Shown one piece after another: positions 1-8,382 of a stretch of DNA of 64,000 bases. The position numbers were made by a program, and so were the translations under genes. Source of the stretch: Chitinimonas sp036961565 (GTDB lineage Bacteria; Pseudomonadota; Gammaproteobacteria; Burkholderiales; Chitinimonadaceae); NCBI RefSeq assembly GCF_036961565.1, contig NZ_JBAMDD010000007.1:186001-250000 (forward strand), in the 5' to 3' direction. Every line of letters begins with the position of its first letter. The first letter of the stretch is position 1. The notes beneath the pieces are model-generated. The model had not been told where the DNA came from. It searched no databases and was given only the letters and a program-made list of their open reading frames with translations.

Positions 1-1013
1 CCCAGCATGCCAATCGTCCTAGCCTTAACAAGCAACTAAAGGAAGCCGACTCCATTCAAAAATTCTATGAATTGGTCCGTATCCATCAAATACCCTGGAG
101 CAGTGTCGGCAGCGCTGAAAACCAAGGCGTACAGTATTTTGGAGCCTCGTTAGGACAAATCCGAACCCGAGATGCGGCAGGCGCCTGGCACGCAATAGAT
201 ACCGGCACCCTATCGCAAATCAATGCGATATATGCTCAGGAAAAACGTATTGTCGCAATTGCAGAGAGCGGCGAGATTCGTACCACGGATGAAATTCATC
301 AGAGTCCATGGCATGCCATCGGCAAACTTCCGGAAAACTTGACTCCCTTCGGAATACACAAACTGGGTAGCGAATTCATCATTGTAGCAGGCAATCGTCA
401 TCGGCCAGATATGAACGTCGGATGGAATGCGATCCATATCTTCTCTACCGTATCGGGAGATTTCTCTAACCTCAAGGAGATAAAAAACATTAAACGATCG
501 CACTTCTTTATCTTGCCGCAAGCCTACATTTATAATGAAAATTATTTCTTGAGCATGGAGACCGATATACAACGCTACTCCCCTCGTGACGGAGTATGGG
601 ATACTATCTATCCAGGGCATCGCACTACCCAATTTCTTCTAGCTGCCGAGACAGGTTTTCTAACCGCGTTCGAAGAGAACGGAGTATTCTCCAAACTAAG
701 TGTGTCGTCCGACCTAGGACAAAGCTGGGAAAAGATAACACAGCCTTCTTATCCAACCTTTGAAGTTGCGTTCCATGACAAGGAACACGGACAGGCCATC
801 AGGGCCAATCCCGGCGCCTTTAGCTCTTCTTGGGAGCTGGTGCAATTCAACGTTAATAGCAATCGATGGGATACCATATCCGAGAGCCCTAAGGGATTAT
901 GCCGCCGCGTGCTGAGTGATATAAGAAAACGGAATTTCTATTGCTTTTCCGGCATCGGAGATATTTTCAGATTCTCCCCGGGAGAATTGACGGCTGAGTC
1001 TTTGCTGAAATAA
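1..1013 (+). CDS. Beta-propeller-like hypothetical protein, 5' end outside window
   Basis: The reading frame is open from the left edge (first full codon at base 3) to TAA at 1011-1013, so the gene is truncated by the window; the TTG at 72 need not be the start. The product shows recurrent short strand patterns and one clear Asp-box/BNR signature (Ser-Ser-Asp-Leu-Gly-Gln-Ser-Trp, about bases 705-729), as in sialidase-like, Ycf48-like or VPS10-like propellers. No enzyme residues can be assigned. Its base composition is visibly more AT-rich than the fad and chitinase genes, suggesting acquisition or weak codon selection. It could be a secreted or surface protein, but the N-terminus that would show a signal peptide is missing. 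Confidence 0.6.
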   Translation, partial: QHANRPSLNKQLKEADSIQKFYELVRIHQIPWSSVGSAENQGVQYFGASLGQIRTRDAAGAWHAIDTGTLSQINAIYAQEKRIVAIAESGEIRTTDEIHQSPWHAIGKLPENLTPFGIHKLGSEFIIVAGNRHRPDMNVGWNAIHIFSTVSGDFSNLKEIKNIKRSHFFILPQAYIYNENYFLSMETDIQRYSPRDGVWDTIYPGHRTTQFLLAAETGFLTAFEENGVFSKLSVSSDLGQSWEKITQPSYPTFEVAFHDKEHGQAIRANPGAFSSSWELVQFNVNSNRWDTISESPKGLCRRVLSDIRKRNFYCFSGIGDIFRFSPGELTAESLLK

Positions 1014-1503
1014 GCGACGATATGAATTTCCGACGCGGATGCACACAATAGTTGGCAGCGCCAATTAAAACAGACAGACGGTATCAAAAGGTGGTGCTGC
1101 ATGTGTGGAAAATTCAGTATGGCAAATACTCCCAGAACAGCCCCGCTTCCTCCATGCGGCGGGCTTCGCCTTGCTCAGACCGCACGACCAATTCACCACA
1201 CAACTGCGGGTTGCGTCGGATATAGTATTAGTCCAACCCGGAGTATGCAGAGCTACTAGCAAAACACTAGCGTTGCCACTCCTTGCTGGGCAGCTTATAA
1301 CCAAGTTGCCCAGCCTCTACTCTCAACCCGGCGTTAAATTCCACAAGCATCGCCACCTCCTCTACGCTAGCGATGCGACACGGCGCATGAGGCCTCGCAT
1401 CCCTGGCCATCCACGCAGTTTTTACAAACTGTAACCTTTTGCCCGAGCTTGCCGTCGCCAGCTTGAGCGATACTGGCGATGAATTCTCATTCCCATTCGA
1501 GCC
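1014..1503. other. Intergenic stretch without a supported gene
   Basis: About 490 bases between the propeller-like gene and the TonB receptor. Short frames exist on both strands, including a minus-strand frame ending at 1267 whose tail looks protein-like, but none has a convincing ribosome-binding site or recognisable domain. The TonB receptor promoter should lie at its right end. It may hold decayed coding sequence. Confidence 0.4.
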
Positions 1504-3714
1504 ATGTATACCGCACAGTCCCAGCACGCCAGCTTCGCGCTGCAACTCACCGCCCTGACCCTGGCCTGCCTAGGCGCCTGGGCAGAGGAAACCCCTCGCC
1601 CGCCTGCCGCCGCCAATACCCAGGCCGCCCCAGTGGCCGAGGAGATCAAGGTCACCGGCAAGGCCGCCAATGAGGGCGATATTCGTCGCAATCAGCCTGC
1701 CAGCAAGATCATCGTCGGCCGTGATGAGCTGGACAAGTACGGCGACAGCACCGTGGCCGAAGTATTGAAACGCCTGCCTGGCGTCAGTGTCGGCGGCGGG
1801 CCGGGCCGTGGTGGTGGCATACGCATGCGCGGCATGAGTGAGGGCTATACCCAGATATTGATCAACGGCGAACCGGCTGCCCGTGGCTTCTCGTTTGACT
1901 CGCTGTCGCCCGATGCCATAGAACGCATCGAGGTTATGCGCGCGCCGACGGCCGAGCACAGTGCCCGCGCCATTGCCGGCACCATCAATATCGTCCTGCG
2001 CGAGGACTACAAGGCCAAGCAACCCAGCCAGCTGCGCATGGCGGTGAGCGAAGAGGACGGCCGCCTGCAGGGCAGGCTGGATGTGCAATGGGGCGCCCAG
2101 GTAGATGCGCTCAACTACAACATCGGCGGCGGTTACAACCGCAACAGCCGCAGCAATGACAGCAGCGGTAGCCGCCAAGGCACGGATAGCCGGACAGGAC
2201 TCACCTACGACGAGGTCACGGCCAGCCAGAGCAGCGGTAGCGGCTACCACCTGAACTTCTCGCCCAGGCTGACTTGGCGCGTCGAGCCGGGCAACACCGT
2301 CAGCCTGCAAACCTTTCTGATGCGCAATCAAAGCAGCAGCGACGGCCTCTCTACCATTACCCGGCTTAGCGGCCCGGCCGCCGATTACGCCCGCGCCGAA
2401 TCCCAGGGTGAATCCGAATCCACCATGTTGCGCGGCTTTGGTAACTGGAAGCGTAATCTCAGTGAAGGGGCCAAGCTCGATGTGCGCTTCGGCTTCAATA
2501 GCAGCCGCTCGGATAGCGAAAACCAGCGGCAGGAGTTCCTGGCTGACGGTAGCCGCAAGGAAATCCGCCTGGACGACAGCGAGATACAGGAGGCCGGCTT
2601 CAGCACCGGCGGCAAATGGTCACGACCGCTGGGCGAGGACCAAAGCATGGCCATGGGTTGGGATCTGGAGCAAAGCCGCCGCGAGGAACACCGGGTAAAG
2701 CTGGTCAACGGCCTGCCCGAGGTGGCTGACGCCGGTGACCAGGTGGTGGCCCGCGTGCGCAAGCTGGCGGCCTTTGCCCAAGATGAATGGAACCTGGGGC
2801 CGCAATGGTCAGCCTATGCCGGCCTACGCTGGGAGGGTATCCGCACCGAGAGCGAAGACGCCTTGGGCAGCACCAGCAGCAACAGCAGCGTCTGGAGCCC
2901 CATGCTGCATGCGGTGTACCGTATACCCGGCAGCAGCAAGAACCAGTTGCGCGCCAGCCTGACCCGTAGCTACAAGGCGCCCAATACCCGTGACCTGATA
3001 ACCCGCCCGGTGCTGTCAGACGAAGAAAACAGCCGCAGCGACCCCGACCGCGCCGGCAACCCCAACCTCAAGCCGGAACTGGCCTGGGGCCTGGATCTCG
3101 CCTATGAACATTACTTCAGCCAGGGCGGGCTGGTCAGCGCCAGCCTGTTTAGCCGTCAGATAGAGGGCTTGATACGGCGCGAGACCCAGTTCGAAGCGGC
3201 GAACAATGGCCGCTGGGTATCCCGCCCCCGCAATGTGGGCGAGGCCACCAGCTACGGCATAGAGCTGGAGGCCAAGCTGCGTCTGGCCGAGATCATGGAC
3301 GATGCCCCACCCATCGATCTGCGCGCCAACTACAGCCGCTATTGGTCAAGGGTGGACAATATACCCGGCCCCGACAACCGCCTCGATGAGCAGGTGCCCC
3401 AGTTGTTCAACCTGGGGCTGGACTACCGTTTCAAGGCCATGCCGCTCACGCTGGGCGCCAGCCTTAATCTGGTGCCGGCCTATACCAACCGTACCGACGT
3501 CGATGAATGGCGGGATGTCGATGCCAAGCGCCAGGTTGATATCTATGCCCAGTGGCGCTTCAGCCCGGCAGTCCAGCTGCGGCTGGCCGGCAACAACCTG
3601 CTGCACCAGGATTACGAGACCCGCAGCCGGCAGACTGGCACAGGTGCGGTGCAGAGCCGCAGCATAACGCCCTCCTATACCCAATGGACCATGATGCTGG
3701 AACTCAAGTTCTAG
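1504..3714 (+). CDS. TonB-dependent outer-membrane receptor
   Basis: 736 aa, a normal length for the family. An N-terminal signal-like stretch ends near residue 28 (Ala-Trp-Ala), followed by a Pro/Ala linker and a TonB-box-like Glu-Glu-Ile-Lys-Val-Thr-Gly near residues 46-52. The plug domain (about 60-170) has the typical LKRLPGVSV and IRMRGM motifs and ERIEVMRAPTAEHSARAIAG. The rest is a beta-barrel rich in alternating aromatic strands, ending in Phe as expected for BAM insertion. It should import a scarce ligand (siderophore, haem, vitamin or oligosaccharide) using TonB-ExbBD energy. No ligand can be assigned and there is no adjacent siderophore or SusD-like gene. The Shine-Dalgarno before the ATG is weak. 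Confidence 0.9.
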   Translation: MYTAQSQHASFALQLTALTLACLGAWAEETPRPPAAANTQAAPVAEEIKVTGKAANEGDIRRNQPASKIIVGRDELDKYGDSTVAEVLKRLPGVSVGGGPGRGGGIRMRGMSEGYTQILINGEPAARGFSFDSLSPDAIERIEVMRAPTAEHSARAIAGTINIVLREDYKAKQPSQLRMAVSEEDGRLQGRLDVQWGAQVDALNYNIGGGYNRNSRSNDSSGSRQGTDSRTGLTYDEVTASQSSGSGYHLNFSPRLTWRVEPGNTVSLQTFLMRNQSSSDGLSTITRLSGPAADYARAESQGESESTMLRGFGNWKRNLSEGAKLDVRFGFNSSRSDSENQRQEFLADGSRKEIRLDDSEIQEAGFSTGGKWSRPLGEDQSMAMGWDLEQSRREEHRVKLVNGLPEVADAGDQVVARVRKLAAFAQDEWNLGPQWSAYAGLRWEGIRTESEDALGSTSSNSSVWSPMLHAVYRIPGSSKNQLRASLTRSYKAPNTRDLITRPVLSDEENSRSDPDRAGNPNLKPELAWGLDLAYEHYFSQGGLVSASLFSRQIEGLIRRETQFEAANNGRWVSRPRNVGEATSYGIELEAKLRLAEIMDDAPPIDLRANYSRYWSRVDNIPGPDNRLDEQVPQLFNLGLDYRFKAMPLTLGASLNLVPAYTNRTDVDEWRDVDAKRQVDIYAQWRFSPAVQLRLAGNNLLHQDYETRSRQTGTGAVQSRSITPSYTQWTMMLELKF

Positions 3715-3762
3715 CCCGGTAAGCAGCATGGCCCAAGCCCCGGAAAGCAGCTTGGGCCAGCC

Positions 3763-4974
3763 TCACCCCGCCGTCAGGTAACGCACGCTATGCGCCTCGC
3801 TGGGCAATACCACCTCCCAGCGGTGCAGCATGCGCAGCAAGCCGGCATTGCTGAGGGTGCTGTCCCGCCGCCGATTACGCTCAAGCAGTGTACGCTCGGT
3901 ATGCTCCAGGTAGATCACCTCTACCGTGGCGCCATAGGCAAACAGCAGGTCCAATGTCTTGGCACGCATCTGCCGCGACAGGTGGGTGGCATTCCAGACA
4001 AAATCGCTGCGCGCGCGCAGCAGTGCCTTGGCCTTGTCCACCGCATGATGTGCAGCACGCCCATCGTTCTCGCCATATTTCAGGCCCAGTTCCTCCCGCG
4101 CATCGTCAAACCCCACCAGTGGCAAATCCTTGCAGTGCTGCGCCAGCCAGGTGCTCTTGCCGGTAGCCGGCAAACCGCACATCACCGTGACCTGCGATCC
4201 TGGCTCGCGGTGATACGCATAGTCCGGATGGACATCGTCGCCATTGAAGTAGCGCATGCGGGTATGGCTGTCGGCAAAGGCCCGAGCCTGGGTATAGCAC
4301 CCCTCTTCCCGCGCCAGCTCGCGGAACAGCTCGATATACAGCAGCACCTCCTCCGCATCGGCGCAGTAGCGCCCTCGCATGTCGGCCTCCGCCAGGGCGG
4401 CCAGCTCGGCAAGGCAGAGCTCATGCGACAACTTGCGCACGATGAACTCGGCGGTCTGGCCAGAGCGGCTACCGCGCAAGGCGTAGAACGGTAGCTGGTG
4501 TACGGCAATCAGGCGGCAAATGGCCTCGCGCAGTGCAAACGGCACGCCGCTGCGCCAGAGCAGGATGCGGGCATCCACCGCGCCACGGCCCGAGTGCCCA
4601 GGCTGGCCTATATGGCCGGTGACGGCATCCACCGTGGTGGTCGCCGGCTTGGCAATATCATGCAGCAAGGCCGCATAGAACAACACGAAGCGTCGCTCGG
4701 CATCGGCCTGGGCATAGTCCTCGCCTGCACACAGTGCCTGCACCACCATACGGGTATGCGTCCACACATCGCCCTCGCCATGGTAACGCGGGTCTTGCGG
4801 GGTGCGGGCCAAGGGCAGCAAACAGGGCAAGGCCGCCAATATCGCCTGCCAGTCCGGCTCGGCCCCTGCCTGCGCTACCAGTTGCTGCAGCTCGGCATAG
4901 GCCGGCCCACGCAGATTCACAGGCTGCTTGAGTACGGCCAGGTTGTCCGCCTGTATCAAGGTCAGCAAGTCCAT
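3763..4974 (-). CDS. HD-Pnk: HD-domain 2',3'-phosphoesterase fused to P-loop polynucleotide kinase
   Basis: 403 aa from ATG at 4974. The N-terminal half is an HD-superfamily phosphohydrolase: His73, the His105-Asp106 doublet in LLHDIAKP, and conserved histidines at 121, 127 and 159. The C-terminal half has a Walker A GLPATGKST (residues 267-275), Asp290-Asp291, and an Arg-rich lid ERNRRRDS (365-372), as in 5'-OH polynucleotide kinases. This is the architecture of bacterial HD-Pnk end-healing enzymes (Runella HD-Pnk type), which remove 2',3'-cyclic or 3' phosphates and phosphorylate 5'-OH ends. The start was chosen because the upstream ligase stops inside it: the two frames overlap by 13 bases (ATGGACTTGCTGA), implying translational coupling. 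It prepares broken ends for the neighbouring ligase. Confidence 0.85.
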   Translation of the reverse strand: MDLLTLIQADNLAVLKQPVNLRGPAYAELQQLVAQAGAEPDWQAILAALPCLLPLARTPQDPRYHGEGDVWTHTRMVVQALCAGEDYAQADAERRFVLFYAALLHDIAKPATTTVDAVTGHIGQPGHSGRGAVDARILLWRSGVPFALREAICRLIAVHQLPFYALRGSRSGQTAEFIVRKLSHELCLAELAALAEADMRGRYCADAEEVLLYIELFRELAREEGCYTQARAFADSHTRMRYFNGDDVHPDYAYHREPGSQVTVMCGLPATGKSTWLAQHCKDLPLVGFDDAREELGLKYGENDGRAAHHAVDKAKALLRARSDFVWNATHLSRQMRAKTLDLLFAYGATVEVIYLEHTERTLLERNRRRDSTLSNAGLLRMLHRWEVVLPSEAHSVRYLTAG

Positions 4975-5831
4975 ACGGCCTCCCGCTGCCCAGCCCAGCC
5001 ATGGCTCAGCTGAGGCGCAAACAGATCCACCCCCGGTGCCAGCCGGTTGGCAATATAGGGTTGTTCGGCATGATGGCGGCCCGAATCCAATATCGTCTGC
5101 ACAAAATCGCGGCGTACCCATTTGTAGCGTGCCACGGTGCGCCCATCCTCCTCGACCTTGATGTACAGCCCTTCTGCCAATTCGGAACGATCGGTCTGCC
5201 GCCAGGCCTGTGACAGGTCCAGCCCGCCCAGGCGAACGTCGGCCTCGAAGGCCATACGCCAATCCGCCGTGCGCGCCAGCGAGGGCTGCAGCAAATCCAG
5301 CAACGCTTCCAACCGCCTAGGGGCCTCACCCGCATACAGCGCCGGCACCGGCAGCACAGGCATGCCAGCCAACAGGGCATGGCGCTCTGCTGTCGCCAGG
5401 AAGCACTGTCGTGACCAGTCCCAGATATCAAATTCGCAAAAATAGTGCGGCAGGCAGTCGTAGAACACCGAATGCTTTTTATGCAGCCATTCGCCAAACA
5501 TCAGGTAGCGGTCTTCCAGGCCTGCCAGCAAACCTTGCTCGTGGGCTGTCGCCCAGCGCTTATAGAGATTGAACTGGCGTTCGCGGCCACCACCGCTCAG
5601 GTAATGACCACGGCTTTGCAGCAGCAGTTCGCCACCGGCAGAGAAACTCAGGCCGGCGTTGCCACCATCGAGTTTTTCTTCCACCACGATATAGCGGCCT
5701 GCCAGCGTACTGTAGGGCACCTGGTCATGGCCCTCATCCCCGGCCTGCAGGCGCGAGCCTTGCAGATGGGGGGTGCGAGGGTATTTCAGTAAATCGAGGT
5801 TGCGTACCTCAAACAGGGATTGAGTCGTCAT
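4962..5831 (-). CDS. RNA ligase family protein (T4 Rnl2-like nucleotidyltransferase)
   Basis: 289 aa from ATG at 5831, preceded by GGAGACG; a longer frame upstream lacks a ribosome-binding site. Covalent nucleotidyltransferase motifs are visible: motif I VEEKLDGGNAG with candidate adenylated lysine Lys53, motif III-like CEFDIWD (132-138), motif IV EGLYIKVE (220-227) and motif V RYKWVR (235-240). This fits the RNA_ligase/Rnl2 fold that seals 3'-OH and 5'-phosphate ends with ATP. The end overlaps the start of the HD-Pnk gene, so the pair forms a heal-and-seal operon. No RtcB, RtcA or archease lies nearby. The natural substrate (cleaved tRNA, rRNA or nicked duplex) is unknown. Its C-terminal 50 residues do not resemble a known accessory domain to me. 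Confidence 0.85.
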   Translation of the reverse strand: MTTQSLFEVRNLDLLKYPRTPHLQGSRLQAGDEGHDQVPYSTLAGRYIVVEEKLDGGNAGLSFSAGGELLLQSRGHYLSGGGRERQFNLYKRWATAHEQGLLAGLEDRYLMFGEWLHKKHSVFYDCLPHYFCEFDIWDWSRQCFLATAERHALLAGMPVLPVPALYAGEAPRRLEALLDLLQPSLARTADWRMAFEADVRLGGLDLSQAWRQTDRSELAEGLYIKVEEDGRTVARYKWVRRDFVQTILDSGRHHAEQPYIANRLAPGVDLFAPQLSHGWAGQREAVWTC

Positions 5832-6190
5832 GATCGTCTCCGTAACAAATTTCGGAGCCGACGACTGGCGCACAGGGCAATCCACTCAGGCCGGAGCCTG
5901 GCAGTGCGTGCGCGGGATTAACAGAGGAAACAGAAGCTTTCCGCAGGCACAGCAGGGCGATTACGCGTAGGCGCCATCGTCACACTGCTATACAGGGTGT
6001 CGTCGGCATCAGGCAATGATGGTGGACGTGCGGGGCACTTCGTTCTCCTTGATGGAAGGGGGTTGCGTGGTGAATGCGGTCAAGCACCGCATCAGTGCCG
6101 CGCATGGTAGCGGCATAAGCCAAAACTGCCAAGGCCTTTGGCAAGGCAGCAAGCCCAATGTGTCAGATCTTATCGGGGCTGCCTGCCGCC
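5832..6190. other. Leader/promoter region of the RNA-repair operon
   Basis: About 360 bases between the lipase stop and the RNA ligase start, both on the minus strand. It must carry the repair operon promoter unless the operon is read from the lipase gene. I see no good sigma-54 GG-N10-GC element of the kind used by E. coli rtc. Several minus-strand mini-frames exist, one starting GTG at 6038 after AAGGAG and one ending at 5918 with a Cys-Phe-Leu-Cys tail, but none is convincing. Confidence 0.35.
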
Positions 6191-7375
6191 TTACTCCGAT
6201 AGCCATTGGTGCAACAAGCCATAGACGCGCTCGTCGTGCAGCAGGCCCATATGCCCCACCGCCCCCAGGCGTACCCGGGCAATATCGCCATGCAGGCCGG
6301 TTTCGGTAGCGCTACCCAAGGTGACCAAGCCATCGCCCAGCAGGTGGCCGAGCAGATGGTTGGGGTTGCTGTGGAGATTCCCGGCAATAAAGCGATAGGC
6401 GATGCCCTCCAGCAAGGGTGGGGTCTTGCCCCGCCAGGCAGGGCTGCGCAGGCCCTGCCCCAGGTTCTTGATGCCTATGCTGCGCGTTTGCGCTATGCGC
6501 CCCAATGGTGCCGTAATGGGTGTGGCATTAAGCGCCAAGGTGGCCAGCCTGCCCAGTTGCTCCAGCCTGGCCCCCTGGTGTGGCGATCCCAGGCAGATGA
6601 CCTTGCTGACCTTGGGCAACCAGGCCAGCTGCTGTTCGTGTGCGTGCTGGCACGCCGCCCGAGCCAGCAAGCCCCCCATGCTGTGTCCCAGCAGCACAAT
6701 CTCGTCCAGCCCACCCGGCCAGTTGCGGCTGAGCAGGGTCAGCAGCGCGGCCAGGCGCTGGCTGTTGTCGTCTATGGCCAGACCGCTGTTGTAACGTACA
6801 TACAAGGGGGCATAGCCGAGATCCGCCTCCAGCCGGCTGCCATAGCCCGCCGCCATGGCAGGACCAGGCGACCAGCACGATTCATCGCAGCTGAGGCCAT
6901 GTATCAACAGGCACACCCGCCTGGGTGGCTCGGGCCACCAGGCGGCCAGTGTATCGGGCGCCACCGCTATCGGCCTGCCATCAGCAAACAGCCCCATCTG
7001 GTAGCCCAGGCGACTGTCGCTATCGGCCAGATGGTCACCGAACACCCCATTGACAGCACTGCGCACCCCCACGGCCAGGCGACCTGCAGGCCCATCAGGT
7101 GCCGGCAGCAGCCTGTCTGATGCCAGGATAGCGCGACTCCCCAGGCTGGCGACCGCGCCATAGACCTTGCCCGCAATACCGTCATGCACCACCTGTACCA
7201 AGCGGGATGGCAGGGCGAGAAAAGGTATCCGCGCCAACACCGAGAACGGTACTCGGGCAATAGCATGGTGCATTTCCGCCACCCTGGCCGTGGTCTCGGT
7301 CAAGGCCTGTGCCAGCAAGGGGGCGTAGTTGGCGGCGTCTTGGTGCGAAGGCACTTCGGCGGAGGTATTGGGCAT
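6191..7375 (-). CDS. Alpha/beta-hydrolase, lipase/esterase-like
   Basis: 394 aa from ATG at 7375, five bases after GGAAGG; a GTG two codons upstream is too close to that site. The nucleophile elbow LLGHSMGG places the catalytic serine near residue 232, with an oxyanion-region LIHGLSCDESCW about 90 residues before it and a late DGLVTLGSATET region. The PGAP1/lipase-like order and the hydrophobic N-terminal third suggest an esterase acting on lipids or polyester, possibly membrane-associated; there is no classical signal peptide. It lies between the fad block and the repair cassette with its own upstream spacer. Triacylglycerol lipase, PHA depolymerase or acyltransferase roles cannot be separated by eye. 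Confidence 0.75.
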   Translation of the reverse strand: MPNTSAEVPSHQDAANYAPLLAQALTETTARVAEMHHAIARVPFSVLARIPFLALPSRLVQVVHDGIAGKVYGAVASLGSRAILASDRLLPAPDGPAGRLAVGVRSAVNGVFGDHLADSDSRLGYQMGLFADGRPIAVAPDTLAAWWPEPPRRVCLLIHGLSCDESCWSPGPAMAAGYGSRLEADLGYAPLYVRYNSGLAIDDNSQRLAALLTLLSRNWPGGLDEIVLLGHSMGGLLARAACQHAHEQQLAWLPKVSKVICLGSPHQGARLEQLGRLATLALNATPITAPLGRIAQTRSIGIKNLGQGLRSPAWRGKTPPLLEGIAYRFIAGNLHSNPNHLLGHLLGDGLVTLGSATETGLHGDIARVRLGAVGHMGLLHDERVYGLLHQWLSE

Positions 7376-7563
7376 GATCACCTTCCAGTGAGAAATCCGC
7401 GCACCCTCAAGATAACGGGTCGCAGCAGCTGGTTAGGGCCAATCTGCACAACAAAGGCCAGACGGGTTTTGTTCGCTGCTATTGGCACCACGCTACGCGC
7501 TTTTCCATCTAATGCAACGAGCATTTTGGGGGCGAGACCCATACCGCTACCACTTACCAAGCA

Positions 7564-7597
7564 ATAAAAAAGCTGCCCTCGGTGAAGGCAGCTTTTG
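7564..7597 (-). terminator. Rho-independent terminator
   Basis: A 7-bp stem AGCTGCC/GGCAGCT (7571-7577 with 7587-7593) is followed on the minus strand by six T residues. It sits 16 bases after the chalcone-isomerase-like gene. Confidence 0.85.
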
Positions 7598-7613
7598 TTG
7601 TCGCAGGTAACGC

Positions 7614-8180
7614 TTACTTGGCGCCCAGCAATTGCTTCTTCAGGTCACCGCTGACAGGGTCGCTACCCAGCCATATCTTGAGCAGCGCACTGGCGAAATC
7701 ATCGCCAGCAATCACATCCTTCACTTGGCCCTTGACGGTGATCTGGGTGCCCTTGCCAGGAATGAAGTCGAGGGCGATCACGTCACCGGTATTGACCTTC
7801 TTCACGGCCTGGAAAATCGCATTCATTTCCTGGATGCGCGGCTTGAACTTGGCAAACTCGGCACTGCTGGTATTGTCTTCCAGCCCGTCGATAAAGGAGG
7901 CATGCAGATCTTCTGCATCCACATTACGCAGCATGGTGATTTGCATGCGCCGTGGGGTGGCCGCATTGATCACGGCATTGGCGTCGCCGGACTTCTGCGC
8001 CAGGTAGAGCGCGCCGACATAGACCTTGGCCACGCCGTACTTGACGCGCACGCCACCACCATTGAGCGCCAGGTCGCTATTGGCCACCTTGACGCCATCA
8101 TCCACCTTCACGCCACCGATTTCGGCAGCGCCCGCGGCCATGCTGGCCGCCATCAACATTACTGCAACCGCTTTTTTCAT
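7614..8180 (-). CDS. Secreted chalcone-isomerase-like protein
   Basis: 188 aa with a short signal peptide (MKKAVAVMLMAASMAAGAAE, cleavage near residue 18). The body matches the bacterial chalcone-isomerase-like family (Chalcone_3): VKYGVAKVYVGALYLAQK, the LRNVDAEDLHASFIDGL region, and a late IWLGSDPVSGDLKKQLLG tail. These periplasmic proteins share the lipocalin-like fold of plant chalcone isomerase and fatty-acid-binding proteins. Enzymatic isomerase activity is unlikely and a fatty-acid or lipid-binding role is only inferred. ATG follows GGAGCGAGAAAAT. It is monocistronic by its terminator and lies next to the fatty-acid degradation genes. Confidence 0.85.
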   Translation of the reverse strand: MKKAVAVMLMAASMAAGAAEIGGVKVDDGVKVANSDLALNGGGVRVKYGVAKVYVGALYLAQKSGDANAVINAATPRRMQITMLRNVDAEDLHASFIDGLEDNTSSAEFAKFKPRIQEMNAIFQAVKKVNTGDVIALDFIPGKGTQITVKGQVKDVIAGDDFASALLKIWLGSDPVSGDLKKQLLGAK

Positions 8181-8327
8181 ATTTTCTCGCTCCGTTTCGG
8201 TTTGTGCGGACTATGCCGCCAGAAGGGTGTCTTGATTGGCTGGGGTCAGCGCGTGCTGCGCAACCGGCAGGCCACCCAATAGCCCTGAAAAGCGTGCCCC
8301 GTATCATAGCCGATACAGCGCGGCTGT

Positions 8328-8360
8328 AAAAAAGGCCGGATGGGATTATCCCGTCCGGCC
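8328..8360 (-). terminator. Rho-independent terminator of the thiolase operon
   Basis: A 12-bp stem with one wobble pair (8334-8345 with 8349-8360; GGCCGGATGGGA against TCCCGTCCGGCC) and a T tract on the minus strand. It lies directly after the thiolase stop. Confidence 0.85.
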
Positions 8361-8382
8361 CTGATTCTGGCTCAAGCTGGCT

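Noticed and set aside
1105..1545. Open frames on both strands between the propeller gene and the TonB receptor
   Set aside because: They overlap each other, have no start signals and no recognisable protein; possibly decayed sequence but unproven.
3763..5262. Longer 499-residue form of the HD-Pnk gene
   Set aside because: The extra 96 residues lie within the RNA ligase gene in another frame; the start at 4974 fits the 13-base overlap.
5918..6105. Chain of mini-frames upstream of the RNA ligase, including a His-rich 41-codon frame and one ending Cys-Phe-Leu-Cys
   Set aside because: Only one has a ribosome-binding site (before a nine-codon GTG frame); composition and lack of domains give no support beyond chance.
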